A stretch of 64,000 nucleotides of DNA from Symbiodinium microadriaticum (lineage: Eukaryota > Sar > Dinophyceae > Suessiales > Symbiodiniaceae): assembly GCA_001939145.1 (NCBI GenBank), contig LSRX01000356.1, forward strand, positions 246,412 to 310,411. The letters run 5' to 3'. Shown here piece after piece: positions 40,908-51,088 of this stretch (position 1 is its first letter; each line of letters opens with the position of its first letter). Both the position numbers and the translations under genes were made by a program. Below the pieces are notes generated by a model that saw only the letters and a list, made by a program, of their open reading frames with translations, did not search any database and was not told where the DNA came from.

Positions 40908-40962
40908 CCTCAATGACTCCGGAGAGTCGACTGTGGGCTGATAACCTCCGTTTGCTCATGGG
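40908..40962 (+). CDS. candidate exon SMTPESRLWADNLRLLM
   Basis: 55 nt ending ATGGG|GTTTAG. The acceptor actatgag is weak. Confidence 0.45.
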
Positions 40963-41029
40963 GTTTAGCGTTGGTTTGTTGGGTTGGGACGTGTATCTGC
41001 CCCTAAGAGTCCTGACACTCTTGGGACTC

Positions 41030-41440
41030 TCAAAAACCCTAAACCCTGAATCCCTAAACCTGAATCCTAATAAATCCCTAAACCATACATCCCTACATCC
41101 CTAATCCCTAAACCCCTAAATCCTAAAACCCTAAATCCCTAAACCCCTTAAATCCCTAAACGACTTCTGAGAAAGACAAGCCCAGGGCTCTGAATAGGAG
41201 ATCCCGGGACCTTCCAAGGAGATACTAGGGCCCTGAAGGTGGTTTAGGGTTTATAGGGCTTAGGGTTGAGGGCTTAGGGTTGAGGGTTTAGGGTTTATAG
41301 TGTTGAGGGTTTAGAGGTTTAGGGTTTATAGGGCTTAGGGTTTTAGGGGTTTAGGGTTTCTAGGGTTGAGGGTTTCGGGTTTAGAGGTTTAGGGCTTAGG
41401 GTTGAGGGTTTCGGGTTTAGGGCTTAGGGTAGTAGCTGAC
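41030..41440. repeat. telomere-like zone, C-rich then G-rich
   Basis: CCCTAAA/CCCTAAATC units to 41165 and TTTAGGG units from 41240 to 41430, with about 75 bp of other sequence between. Confidence 0.8.
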
Positions 41441-41472
41441 TAAGTGACCTTTTCAACGACATCCTTCTGCAG

Positions 41473-41651
41473 ATGCGCCCTGAAATTTAAAGTCCAAGAC
41501 AAGCTCGAAACCTCCAGGATGTCAGATGTGGTGTCAAGATTTCGGGCTAGAGAACCGTAAAACAACCCTTTCTAAATGCTTCCTCCTGATGATAGATCCA
41601 TAGAGATCCGATATCGGCCTATGTTTTTTTTGTTTCCGATGTTGTTTACGG
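41473..41651 (+). CDS. two candidate coding segments, same frame, TAA between
   Basis: After tccttctgcag: CALKFKVQDKLETSRMSD and VVSRFRAREP-TAA (41558). Then from ATG 41576: MLPPDDRSIEIRYRPMFF and LFPMLFT ending TACGG|GTGAGT (strong donor). They may be a 3' exon plus a new first exon, or two exons. Confidence 0.45.
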
Positions 41652-41994
41652 GTGAGTGCTCAGGAAAATTCAGCGAGCTCCGAGACTTCAGGGCTTTAGG
41701 GGTTTTGGAGCTTCGGGTGCTCACGTATGGGTCCGTCGCACGTGTATAAGCATGTAGAAACCCCACACCCCAAGCTTTAACCCTCGACGTCTCCGTTCCA
41801 CATAGTATTTGGCTTCCTTCTGCCGACTTAAGGCCTTTCCCTAAACCGTAAACTCTAAACCCGAGCCCGAACCCCTAATTAAGCTCAACCCTCAGCCCTG
41901 AACCCTAAACGCTGAAGCCTGAACCCTCAACCTTGAGCCCTCAACTCTCATGAATCCTGAAGCCTAAAAAACCCTGAGCTTTAGTCGGAAACCC

Positions 41995-42076
41995 GGCCGA
42001 AGCCGCTTTGCCACCGTCAAGGATTCAGACCTTCGGAAGCTGAAGCACAGCAGCCAACTTCCCAAGGATGCGCTGA
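41995..42076 (+). CDS. candidate exon, basic
   Basis: After gagctttag: RKPGRSRFATVKDSDLRK, LKHSSQLPKDAL, ending CTGA|GTGGGG. Confidence 0.55.
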
Positions 42077-42404
42077 GTGGGGGGTGGGGTTGGAGTGTAC
42101 AGGGTGTTTCGGGTCTGGTAGGGTTTTGGGATTTAGTCTTTAGAGTTAAGGTTTTTAGCGCTTTAGGGTTTTAGGCTTTATAAGGCCTTATAATTAGGGT
42201 TTAGTTTAGGGTTCCATGGGGTTCAGGGGACAATACAAGCTTCTTCTGTTGGGGGATTAACTACTGAACCCAGAAGGTTCTAGTCATAGGCACAGTAGAT
42301 ACATGGACACCTAAGAACCTGCTAGTTCGCATGTGTGTTGGGAAGTTCGGGCTTAACGGGCTTACTACCTCTTCTGAAACGGGCCTTCGGCTTATGTTCC
42401 ATGT

Positions 42405-42514
42405 GGATAGTTTTCTAAATTAGGGTCCCCTTTTGGGTTCCCAGTGTAGTATGGCACCCTTATCAGAAGGACCCCCCCAAAAAAAACAGGGACCCGAAAT
42501 TTAAGTGGAGAGCC
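42405..42514. repeat. family C element, copy 8
   Basis: GTGGATAGTTTTCTAAATTA at left, CCGAAATTTAAGTGGAGAGC at right. Core GTAGTATGGCACCC. Confidence 0.8.
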
Positions 42515-42590
42515 CGGTTCATCCCCAGAAACAACCTATGGTCTGAACCGCCAAAGCCCCAACCTGAACCCTAAGCCCTAAACCCAAATT

Positions 42591-42692
42591 GGGGCAGCTC
42601 TCTAAATTTTGGGTCCTTTTTTTTTTTTAATGGGTGCCGTAGTATAATTATTGGGGGACCTAAAAGGGGACCCTAATTTAGAGGACTACCCC
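42591..42692. repeat. family C element, copy 9
   Basis: GGGGCAGCTCTCTAAATTTT at left, CTAATTTAGAGGACTACCCC at right. A T11 run has expanded inside. Confidence 0.8.
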
Positions 42693-42713
42693 CAATCCTG
42701 AACACTAAAACCT

Positions 42714-42867
42714 TACACCAACCTTTCAGGAGATCACTCGCATCAACTCAGGAGAGGTGTCGCCACTCCACTGCATGGTCCCCTAAATCCCTACAGCCCT
42801 AAGCTCCAAAGCCCAACTCTAGACCCTAACAAACAAAAAAACCTAAACCCCTAAACCCTAAACCCTA
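42714..42867. repeat. triplicated 152-bp exon cassette, copy 1
   Basis: ACACCAACCTTTCAGGAGAT through AACAAACAAAAAAACCTAAA. It holds the mini-exon EITRINSGE at 42730-42756 (cctttcag acceptor, GAG|GTGTCG donor; or on to CATG|GTCCCC). As read it is identical to the copies at 43858 and 44010. Confidence 0.85.
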
Positions 42868-42959
42868 AGCCCCAAACCCAGGCCCTAAGTTTGGACCGAG
42901 TTTGGATGGTTTGAGGTTTTGGAGCCCTATGCCCCGACGTAGGTGTTACTTGGAGTTTT

Positions 42960-43350
42960 TGGGAAACGCCCTAGACCCGATAAACCTTAAGCCCTGAACT
43001 CTCAACCCTGAACCCTAAACCCCGAACCCTAAACCCTAAACCCTGAACCCTGAACAATAAAAGCCCTAAGCCCCAAACCCTAAACCCGGAACCCTAAACC
43101 CTAAACCCCCCTAGACCCTGAACCCTAAATCCTAAACCCTGAACCCTAAACCCTATTTCGACATCCAGGATCCTCCAAGCGCCTTAAACCAGCCTTGTGC
43201 CCCCCCGCTCGGTTTAGGGTCGGGGTGGGGTTCAGGGTTTAGGGTTCAGGGTTTAGGGTTCAGGGTTTGGGGGTTTAGGGGTTTAGGGTTTAGGGGTTTA
43301 GGGTTTAGGGTTTAGGGTTTAGGGTTTAGGGTTTAGGGTTTAGGATTTGG
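42960..43350. repeat. large inverted telomere-like array
   Basis: About 22 CCCTAAA-type units (42984-43155), a 43-nt exon candidate, then about 18 TTTAGGG-type units (43212-43346). The last seven units are nearly perfect. Confidence 0.9.
43169..43211 (+). CDS. candidate exon DPPSALNQPCAPPL
   Basis: 43 nt between cgacatccag and CTCG|GTTTAGGG. The donor is the first telomere-like unit. Confidence 0.45.
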
Positions 43351-43857
43351 GGGTTGACTACACATAGGCGCTTAGTAAAGTTGATTCTTGGTGTTCTTCT
43401 GGTTGGCTGTTAGGACTTTAACTGTAACTTTTTGGGCTTCTATATGAACTATACTAAAGAGACTAGAAGTTAAACTTTTTTGAGGAGTTCAGAAGGCAGC
43501 CCAGGATGTGTGTTCAACCTTTGAGATTCAGAACTTGCCTTCGTTTGTGTGTGTGTGTCGTTTTGTTGGGCATGGCATGTGGGAGTTTAGGGTTTAGGGT
43601 TTTGAAGAGGGATTCCTTGTTGTGTCTTGATTGACAGGGTGATGTATTCTTCGGTGAGACAATGGGCTCGGAGGACAAGTAGGACGGCCCCCTAAACCTT
43701 AAAGCCTATAAACCTACAAAAGTAGCGAGTAGCTTTCAGACACCTCTCCGAAGCCTAAACCCTTAAACCGCTAAACCCTAAAACCTTAAACCCTAAACCC
43801 CTAAACCCCTAAACCCTGAACCCCTAAACCCTAAACCCCGAAGGCCTGAAGACAACC

Positions 43858-44009
43858 CTACACCAACCTTTCAGGAGATCACTCGCATCAACTCAGGAGA
43901 GGTGTCGCCACTCCACTGCATGGTCCCCTAAATCCCTACAGCCCTAAGCTCCAAAGCCCAACTCTAGACCCTAACAAACAAAAAAACCTAAACCCCTAAA
44001 CCCTAAACC
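43858..44009. repeat. triplicated exon cassette, copy 2
   Basis: Mini-exon at 43875-43901. Directly followed by copy 3 with period 152. Confidence 0.85.
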
Positions 44010-44161
44010 CTACACCAACCTTTCAGGAGATCACTCGCATCAACTCAGGAGAGGTGTCGCCACTCCACTGCATGGTCCCCTAAATCCCTACAGCCCTAAG
44101 CTCCAAAGCCCAACTCTAGACCCTAACAAACAAAAAAACCTAAACCCCTAAACCCTAAACC
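44010..44161. repeat. triplicated exon cassette, copy 3
   Basis: Mini-exon at 44027-44053. It ends in CCCTAAACCCTA, which turns into TTTAGGG at 44163-44166. Confidence 0.85.
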
Positions 44162-44348
44162 CTAGGGGTTTAGGGTTTAGGGGTTTAGGGTTTAGGGTTT
44201 TTGGTTTGGGGTTTGGGGTTTGGGGTTTGGGGTTTAGGGGAGGTGAGACTAATATAGGGCCTGCCAGGCTGTCGGGTTTGGGGGAGTTGGGGTGGGGACT
44301 GGAAGAGGTTAGGGTTTTAGGGTCTTGCAGCCCTTGTGCACGAAACCC

Positions 44349-44477
44349 TACTTGGAGGCCCAGGGGACTTAGTAAGTGGGTTTTTTTGGTAGAGTTGTAA
44401 GTACCCTACATGGAGCTACCCTAATTATAACCCTACTTATTATAACCGACTTACTAAGTTTCCTGGGCCTGCAAGTA
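44349..44477. repeat. MITE-like palindrome, family B copy 4
   Basis: TACTTGGAGGCCCAGGGGAC plus TTAGTAAGTG at left, inverse ending GGGCCTGCAAGTA at right. Confidence 0.9.
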
Positions 44478-44538
44478 AACTCCTAAGCCATAAACCCCTA
44501 AACCCTAAACCCTAAACCCTAAGCCAACTTTCGGATAG

Positions 44539-44623
44539 CCCAAGACCTGGGTCGAGCTCGCTGTGACATGCATCTCGGACGGAGAGCGCTCCTCGAAGGA
44601 GCACCGGAAGTTGATTTGCTCAG
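44539..44623 (+). CDS. candidate exon
   Basis: After tttcggatag: PKTWVELAVTCISDGERS and SKEHRKLICS. The 3' end is uncertain and the frame is open to 44748. It reads like a folded-domain fragment. Confidence 0.5.
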
Positions 44624-44853
44624 GAAATCCGCACCCTAAACGGTTAAGGTTTAGGGGTTTAGGGTTTTGGGTTTTTGGGTTTAGGGGTAACCTTCAAGCC
44701 CCTGAACAAATCAAACCAACATCATCTGAAAAGGATCTTGAACCCTAAGCCCTAAACCCAGAACCCTGAACCCTAAACCCTAAACCCTCTAAACTAGACA
44801 GCAAACACTAAACAACTCTGAGTCCCGAATGATCGATTCTCACACGATGCCAG

Positions 44854-44971
44854 GGGGCCCAGCTGAAGAAACAAGCTGACCAGCTGTTACCACAGCTAGC
44901 AGCGAAAGATGACGATCGCCTGCAAAGATGTGCGAGCTTCTCCACAAAGCTGCCGACCCGTGAACGGAATG
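44854..44971 (+). CDS. candidate coiled-coil exon
   Basis: After acgatgccag: GAQLKKQADQLLPQLAAK, DDDRLQRCASFSTKLP, TRERN, ending AATG|GTACTT. 118 nt. A Q/L/K heptad helix matches the other + strand helical islands. Overlapping frames on both strands are also open. Confidence 0.6.
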
Positions 44972-45070
44972 GTACTTCTTCAACAACTTCCACATGAGGC
45001 ACCTGGTGGACGAACGTCGCTTGAACCTTCCTCCCGCAGCCACGACTCGAAGGAGGTGCTCCCCACTATG

Positions 45071-45185
45071 AGATTAACAAGAATAGTAATAACAACAATC
45101 ATAATAAGGGTCATAATAATAATGACACTAGTAAAAATAATCATAACGATACTCACGCTAACAATAACAACAACTAACCAGACCA
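45071..45185. repeat. AAT/AAC-rich degenerate trinucleotide tract
   Basis: Runs of ATAATAAC, AACAAC and ATAATG. Confidence 0.7.
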
Positions 45186-45399
45186 GTACTAGAAATAGAA
45201 ATGGTAACTGGTTCAGGGAGACTCATGTAATTCACCAGAGTACGCTCTCCCTCAGGCTCGACATTCCTGGTCTCGGCGCACTTCAGAGAAGCTACAATTA
45301 AGGCAAATGCCGGAAGCGGAACTCCCTAAACCCGAAACCCGAAACCGTAACTGCTTGGTTTAGGGTAGAAGCCTTGAGGCAACTCGTTTTGTGTTGCAG

Positions 45400-45730
45400 A
45401 ATTGCGTGTTCTAACATGGAAGCCAACTGGGCTTTGCAAGAGCTAGCCCACTTCTGTGCTATTTCATATAGCCGGGCCGCCTATTCTGGTTACCTCAAAA
45501 AGTAGCCGGGTCGCATCGCCTTGAGGCCCCCATCTGTGCTTTCTCCTTGCATGTGTGCTTACGTTGCTTGCTGCCTCAGTCCTAAACTTTCTAGGCCCTA
45601 CGTAGTCACTAAGTCTTTTGCGTTTGCCTTGCTGGCCATGGATGCCACTGATCTTGTCCTGCCTAAGAAGTACCTTTCGAGGTCCATGAGCTCACTAAAC
45701 CCCAAATGTAAAACCTTAGGCCCTACTTAA
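45400..45730 (+). pseudogene. coding-like frame with one TAG
   Basis: After tgtgttgcag: NMEANWALQELAHFCAIS, YSRAAYSGYLKK-TAG (45503). The same frame continues SRPYVVTKSFAFALLAMD and ATDLVLPKKYLSRSMSS to TAA. About 110 codons with one stop. It may be a broken gene or two exons. Confidence 0.45.
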
Positions 45731-46051
45731 GCCTGAGCCATAAATCCCAAAGGCCCCAAGCCTCAACCCAAAAGGCCTGAAGCCTCAGACTAAGGGCTGG
45801 ACAATACCTCGTCCAGATTCAGAAGGCGCGAGATAAGAGTTGGGAGTGTGGCTTCTGGGGTGTTGGGGCTTACCTTCTGGGGTTTACGGCTCAGCGTTGA
45901 GGGTCTAGGGTTTCGAGTTTCGGATTTAGGTGTTGAGAGTTTTTAGGTCCAGACGGTCCAGGGTTTTGGAGTTTTGGGGTTAGGGACGGGCTGAAATGTT
46001 ACTAACAGGGTTTGTAAGGGGCCTTTATCATATAAAGGTATACACTTATTT

Positions 46052-46150
46052 AGCCAATGGGAGAACTTTAGTTTTCGGCAATGTATAGTTGGTCTATGAT
46101 AGAAAGCTCAAAATTGTTTGCCCGGTTGTTGGAGAAGAGAATCTCAAGGT
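46052..46150. repeat. family G repeat, copy 1
   Basis: AGCCAATGGGAGAACTTT...CCCGGTTGTTGGAGAAGA, shared with 57973-58065 (AGCCAATGGGAGAACTTT...CCCGGCTATTGAAGATGA). Confidence 0.6.
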
Positions 46151-46207
46151 TATATAAGTAGTCTTTTCAATCACCCTAAACCGTAGACCCTAAACACTGA
46201 AATCCTA

Positions 46208-46432
46208 TTGGCAGATCCGGTCTGTGCGCAGGATTGGGGAGTGAATACTTTCTTCACGCTTTTCGGGGTCTTGGGCTACGACGGGGTTGGGCTTCGGAGC
46301 TTTACAATGAGCAGCATCGGGTTTCGGGTTTTGGGGGAGTCGATGTCGATACTTGGTGCTGTTGTGATGATCCTTGCAGAAAATGTCCAGCAAACCCTTC
46401 AACCACGCAGACCTCTCTGTTGTAACCCTTAA
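46208..46432 (+). CDS. 74-codon open frame, possible membrane segment
   Basis: DPVCAQDWGVNTFFTLF, GVLGYDGVGLRSFTMSS, SMSILGAVVMILAENVQQ to TAA. The SILGAVVMIL stretch is hydrophobic. No ATG is required if it is an exon after tattggcag. Confidence 0.4.
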   Translation: MADPVCAQDWGVNTFFTLFGVLGYDGVGLRSFTMSSIGFRVLGESMSILGAVVMILAENVQQTLQPRRPLCCNP

Positions 46433-46545
46433 CCTTCACAATTCCTAAAATCCCTGAAAAAATTTATGCCTTTCAACTTTCAACCCTGAGAAGGCGCGGA
46501 CCACAGGGCCCCTGCCGTGGCAGCTGTGAAGCAAGATTTAAATGG

Positions 46546-46632
46546 GGGCATAAATCATTACCAATACTATCCGAGGGTTCCTCATTATAAGTACTGTAAC
46601 GTATGATACACGCCCAAACACTATCCTAATTA
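46546..46632. repeat. family E-like element
   Basis: CATAAATCATTACCAATACT at left, CACTATCCTAATTAAGGC at right. Confidence 0.45.
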
Positions 46633-46643
46633 AGGCATTATGT

Positions 46644-46718
46644 ACCTATCTCGCTTGCGCCACTACTCTCGACTCTGCGGTGCCCGCCACGATCATGCAT
46701 GACTCGTCCCGACCTTTG
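46644..46718 (+). CDS. candidate exon
   Basis: LACATTLDSAVPATIMHD and SSRPL, ending TTTG|GTACAAG. The acceptor is unclear. Confidence 0.35.
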
Positions 46719-46746
46719 GTACAAGCTCAGTTCTGAATTTTGCCAC

Positions 46747-46880
46747 TACTTGGAGGCCCAGGGGACTTAGTAAGTCGGTTATAAGTAGGGTTATAATTAG
46801 GGTAACTCCATTTAGGGTACATTTAGGGTACTTATAACTCTACTTATAACCCACTTACTAAGTCCCCTGGGTCTCCAAGC
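46747..46880. repeat. MITE-like palindrome, family B copy 5
   Basis: TACTTGGAGGCCCAGGGGAC at left, GGGTCTCCAAGCA at right. Internal ACATTTAGGGTAC is duplicated. Confidence 0.9.
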
Positions 46881-47124
46881 ACAACCGCCTAAAAGATTTT
46901 TACGGGCCACGACTCCAATCTAGAACCCTTGTGTAAACCCTTGTCAATGAAGCAGCGATCTTGTGCGACTGTATGAGACCTTCATAGAACAAACTCTTTT
47001 CAGACCCCTGTCAAATCCCTGTAAGTCTGTTTATGGAGCCCTTATACTGTATACTAACCTAAGCCCTAAGCCCTGAACTTGAATCCAAGCTAAACCCTAC
47101 AAACTTAAGCCCTAAACCTTATAA

Positions 47125-47202
47125 GCCCTCGGGAGAGCCTTTAGTAGCTCCTTAGACCTTCGTAGACCCCTTCGTGTTGTCGAAGAAGATGTCGCAAACT
47201 CC
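47125..47202 (+). CDS. candidate exon, paralogue of 53134-53283
   Basis: ALGRAFSSSLDLRRPLRV then VEEDVANS. The VVEEDVANS block (47176-47202) matches 53257-53283 with five differences in 27 nt, all at third positions and all silent. The following intron start (CCCGAAACCCGAAACC) is also shared. This is strong evidence of past selection on the protein. Confidence 0.65.
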
Positions 47203-47334
47203 CATACCCCTAAACCCGAAACCCGAAACCTTAAACCCTAAACCTTGACCCCGAAACTCTAAACCTCAAACCTTATAAACCCTAGCCCTACCCTAAACTT
47301 TAAACCCTCAACCCTAAACCTAGAGCCCCCAAAG

Positions 47335-47394
47335 CCGCCACAATCGGATGGGAGGTGGCCGACATCACGCAGCCCACGAAGTCCGATCCTCAGG
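47335..47394 (+). CDS. candidate exon
   Basis: AATIGWEVADITQPTKSD and PQ, then a possible GC donor CAGG|GCTTGG. The frame continues GLALPLLKALD to TAA. Confidence 0.5.
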
Positions 47395-47459
47395 GCTTGG
47401 CGCTTCCTTTACTAAAGGCCCTAGATTAAAGGCCCCAAATTAAGGGGCTGCAGTTTAGA

Positions 47460-48080
47460 GGGTGTTTAGGGTTTAGGAAGTTTAGGGGTTTAGGGCCTAG
47501 GGTTTAGGAAGCTTAGGGGTTTAGGCCCTTCAGCTTCAGGGTTTGGGGTTTACTGGGCTCTCTTGTTTTAGGATTTTACCTAAGTTACCAAAAATGGGGA
47601 CCTAATGTCAATAATATGGTTTCCTTATTATGGTAGCTTCAATTAAAACCCCTGAACTAGAGCCCAGTCTTAGGGTTTAGGAAGTTTAGCGGTGTAGGCC
47701 TCCAGGTTCAGGGTTTAGGGTTTAGGGTTTAGGTTTTCATGGATATAAGGGTTCTTATTCTCATAAATGTAAAGGGTTGTTTGTATTAGGTGCTTAATCA
47801 TCCGAAGAGGGCCTTTTTGTGAAAGAGTTCCTGAAAGGGATACAGGAAGGGTTCTACCAAGGAGTCGATGAAGTTAAGGCCTAAGCCGGAACTGTAGGGA
47901 AGGTTTAGGGCAGTTTAGGGTTTAGGTTTTGGGGTCTGTTTTTTTTGTTTTTCAGGCTTTAGTGTTTTAGGGTTTAGGGTATTAGGGTCTAGGGGTTTTA
48001 GGGGTTTAGGGTTCATATAGGGGTTTAGGTTTAGGGGTTAGGGGTTTAGAGTTTAGGGTTGAGGGCTTCTTAGCCTTAAA
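47460..48080. repeat. TTTAGGG-like zone
   Basis: Repeated GTTTAGGAAGTTTAGGGGTT phrases (47468, 47507, 47672) and later dense heptamers 47950-48065. A helical coding candidate interrupts it at 47798. Confidence 0.7.
47798..47884 (+). CDS. candidate exon, helical
   Basis: SSEEGLFVKEFLKGIQEG and FYQGVDEVKA to TAA, or ending GAA|GTTAAG. A well-formed amphipathic helix. The acceptor is weak (cgaagag). Confidence 0.5.
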   Translation, partial: SSEEGLFVKEFLKGIQEGFYQGVDEVKA

Positions 48081-48273
48081 CCTTGCAAACACTAAATCCT
48101 TACGGATCCCTTAGTAAAGGATCCCTCAGAAGATCCCTTAGAGGAACCCCTTAAGAAGCCCAGTTTTTCAGAACGACTTCCCTGGAGCCCTAAGCCCCTA
48201 AACTCCTAAACCCTCAACTCGCCAGACCCTAAACCCTAAACCCCAAAGCCCCCGAAGACGCCCAAGGTTTCAG

Positions 48274-48360
48274 GAGGACTTCGAGGGCGGAAAGTGGCGA
48301 CTTCTGGCCTTGGACCTTGCGGCGGGAGACCAGAAGTTCAAGGCGCTAAAGACCCAAAGG
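48274..48360 (+). CDS. candidate exon, 29 codons, MITE at its donor
   Basis: EDFEGGKWRLLALDLAAG and DQKFKALKTQR lie between caaggtttcag and AGG|GTCCTG. Phase 0/0 with good balance of charged and hydrophobic residues. MITE B6 starts 4 bp downstream, so the donor lies at the element edge. Confidence 0.7.
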
Positions 48361-48363
48361 GTC

Positions 48364-48488
48364 CTGCTTGGAGGCCCAGGAGACTTAGTAAGTGGGTTAT
48401 AAGTAGAGTTGTAAGTATCCTAAATGGAGCTACCCTAGATATAACCCTACTTATAACCCACTTACTAAGTCCCCTGGGCCTCCAAGTA
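48364..48488. repeat. MITE-like palindrome, family B copy 6
   Basis: TGCTTGGAGGCCCAGGAGAC at left, CCCCTGGGCCTCCAAGTA at right. Confidence 0.9.
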
Positions 48489-49126
48489 GGTACTGTTATG
48501 GGGGATACTTTCCCAAATCATACTAATTCCTAATATGGAAACCCTACATTCTACCATATGGTTACTGAGGAGCCTCTGGGAGAGTGTTTCTCTTTCAGGG
48601 TTTGGGGTTTAGGCTTGTTTCTTAGGCTTTACTAAAGCCCCAAACCATCCCTAAACCCGAACTTCGGGTTTAGGGTTTGGGCATTTTTTTCAGGGTGTGG
48701 GTTTTAGAGTTTAGGGTCTAGCTGTGTTTTTATCGTTTGGGGTTGATAGGGCGCCTTTGTTCTAGTTGTAGGGTTTATAGTTTAGGGTTTAGTTGTTTAG
48801 GTTTAGGGTTTAGTGTTTGTCTTAGGGGGGTCCGGAGGGGGAAGGGGGGTCATGGTGTAGTTCTTGTGTCTTTGTTTAATATTTAGTATGCTTCTTTTGG
48901 GAGAGTAGTTTTGGATGTTTACCAGGTTTTGTCGGGTTGAAGGTTTGTTTCAATTCGGATGTGGGAGGCTTTTCTAGATTCGTTGTGGTATAATATACAC
49001 CCATGCTTCATGCCGCCCCTTCTTCTGAAATGAGGCTTTCATGGTGGCCCTAATAATGTTAATGTCCGTAATCCAGGGGTTTTATGGCACGTACCCTCCC
49101 TCGTCACACGTATGATTTTGAATTAG

Positions 49127-49217
49127 GGCTATGGCTATGAGGAGACCTTGGCGAGGATGGATGTTGACGACGAGAATGCTGATGGTGGTGTTGAGGCGGA
49201 TGCTGGTGGTGGTGGTT
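49127..49217 (+). CDS. candidate exon, acidic and Gly-rich
   Basis: After tttgaattag: GYGYEETLARMDVDDENA, DGGVEADAGGGG, ending GGTT|GTAAGA (strong donor). A second + frame and a minus frame are also open, but the splice pair favours this one. Confidence 0.55.
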
Positions 49218-49533
49218 GTAAGATTGCTGCTGAGCAACGATAGCCGATACTGGCTGTGGGACAATGACGAAGCGACGGGTGTCGGAGATCGTCATACTGG
49301 AGAATGATATTTGGGCTAGCAACAGTCATGGCACGTTCCTACCGCAGACAAGCCCTACATCGAACCCTAAATTATGAGTCGCACTCAAAACCCCAAAGCC
49401 TAACAACCCCAAGAATCCTGAAGCCCACAAAAAAGTCCATGATTTCTATATCTAAACTCTCAACGACTTTAGAACCCCCTGTAGATCATGTAAAAACTCC
49501 TAATGGAATCCTTGATTTGACCTGGGTGTGCAG

Positions 49534-49591
49534 GCCATCGAATTCCGGCCAGTGAAAGATCTCAGCGGGCAGTTGCCGCCGCTGCCCCAGG
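49534..49591 (+). CDS. candidate exon AIEFRPVKDLSGQLPPLP
   Basis: 58 nt (phase 0 to 1) between gtgtgcag and CAGG|GTTTCGG. Clean boundaries. Confidence 0.65.
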
Positions 49592-49888
49592 GTTTCGGAT
49601 GTATATAGGATTCAAGGCCTGCACAATTGGTTTTGCTGTGGTTCAGGATTCCTTATCATTGTAGTTGTACTATAAGATCCCCCAAACCCTAAACCCCTAA
49701 ACCCTAAACCGATTCCGCAAACCCATTTGGAATTGCTAATACCTGGCTAAGGGCATTGGATTTAAGGATTTCGGGTTTACCCAGTAACCAGTGTACCGTG
49801 AAGAAAGGGGTATGGCCTTAACAAAGATGGGTACATTCACTTTTTTTTAGGTATCTTGGTTACTCTAGGTAGGGGTTTAAGGAATCAG

Positions 49889-50005
49889 GCTTCCACTACA
49901 GCGAGCCCTTCTGAAAGCTCACAGTCATCACAAGCCATGGCTTAGGCCTGGGACGAAGTTGCTCCTGTACTCTACGGGCAAGGAGACCATCAGCCGTGGC
50001 CCTAG
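49889..50005 (+). CDS. candidate exon pair, TAG between
   Basis: ASTTASPSESSQSSQAMA-TAG (49943), then in frame AWDEVAPVLYGQGDHQPW plus P-TAG. The TAG is also an acceptor (gcttag|GCC). The first part may end a protein and the second may be a new exon. Confidence 0.45.
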
Positions 50006-50105
50006 GGTTTAGGGCTTTAGGGTTTAGGGTTTAGGGAGCCCCAGCCAGCCCAGCCCCAGCCCACGCCCAGCCCATCCCATCCCCGTCCTTCTCCTAACCG
50101 GCCAG

Positions 50106-50307
50106 CCCCATATTCAAAATCAGGTTCCAAAAGAAGAACTTCCGGGCAAACCTGTCGTTCAAAACTTTCGGCCAAAGGGTTATTGGCACCCAAACCCTTA
50201 GCAATTTCTATGAAACCTGCAGAGAAGGGTAACAGATTCCAGGAAGTTCTGTGGCAGCACTACGGTTTATGGATATAGCAAACCAAGGATGCCGTGCATG
50301 TCTTCAG
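50106..50307 (+). CDS. candidate exon(s), in-frame TAA
   Basis: After accggccag: FKIRFQKKNFRANLSFKT, FGQRVIGTQTLSNFYETC, REG-TAA (50229, overlapping a GTAACA donor). Same frame resumes IPGSSVAALRFMDIANQG and CRACLQ to CAG|GTCGTG. Confidence 0.5.
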
Positions 50308-50935
50308 GTCGTGATCCTTATAACTATAAACCCTAACACTATAGGTTTAGGGGTTGAGGGACATAGCTAGGGTCTAGGATTTAGCCTGATATTCTAGATG
50401 CACCACATAAACCCTATACCTGAATCAGAAAACCTAAACCGAAAGCCTAAGCCCTATGCACCTTCCATCTCAAAACCTCAGGGCTTTGAGCAACTGCTAG
50501 ATCATACCTCCCTACACACCCTAACCCTCAGACCTACCTATTGGCTTTGCCAGCTCTACTGGGGGCATCATGAGGTTAAGTAAGTTAGTCTAATTAAGCA
50601 ATGATAGAAAATAGAAGTACCTTGGTTGGGCTTTTATACTCATAATTCAGTTACACACCATAAGCAAGTAGGTGTATAGCTACATAGCTACCCTATTAAA
50701 AGCCGTAGCTACTGACTGACTCCCGTGACCCCAGTACACCCCATACCCTAAACCCAGAGTGCCAGAAGTAAGGAATACAGAACGGACACCTGCTCCTGGT
50801 GCCTGCTGTAGTGGAGGCGCCTTTTTCCATTTGATTATGTAAAGCTTTAGGGTTTATAGCACTTTGGGGTTTTTAGGCTTTAGGGCTTTGGGGTTTGGGG
50901 CTTAGGCTTAGAAGCCTTCATGTAGAAACCTTGGA

Positions 50936-51088
50936 GACATGCACTATATACTGCACAACAGCTGCAGACGCGACTATCCACAACAGTTAGGTTAGTGTTT
51001 GGAAAGCCAAGTAGGGCCCAAGTAGGCTACAGGTTTGGTTCCTCTGATGTTAGAGCATCGTTGTATGCGGAGCCTTCGTTGCTCAAGG
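50936..51088 (+). CDS. candidate exon, 51 codons
   Basis: After ttcatgtag: KPWRHALYTAQQLQTRLS, TTVRLVFGKPSRAQVGYR, FGSSDVRASLYAEPSLLK, ending AAGG|GTGATT (phase 0/0). No ATG. One of the longest single-frame islands with both splice sites. Confidence 0.6.
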
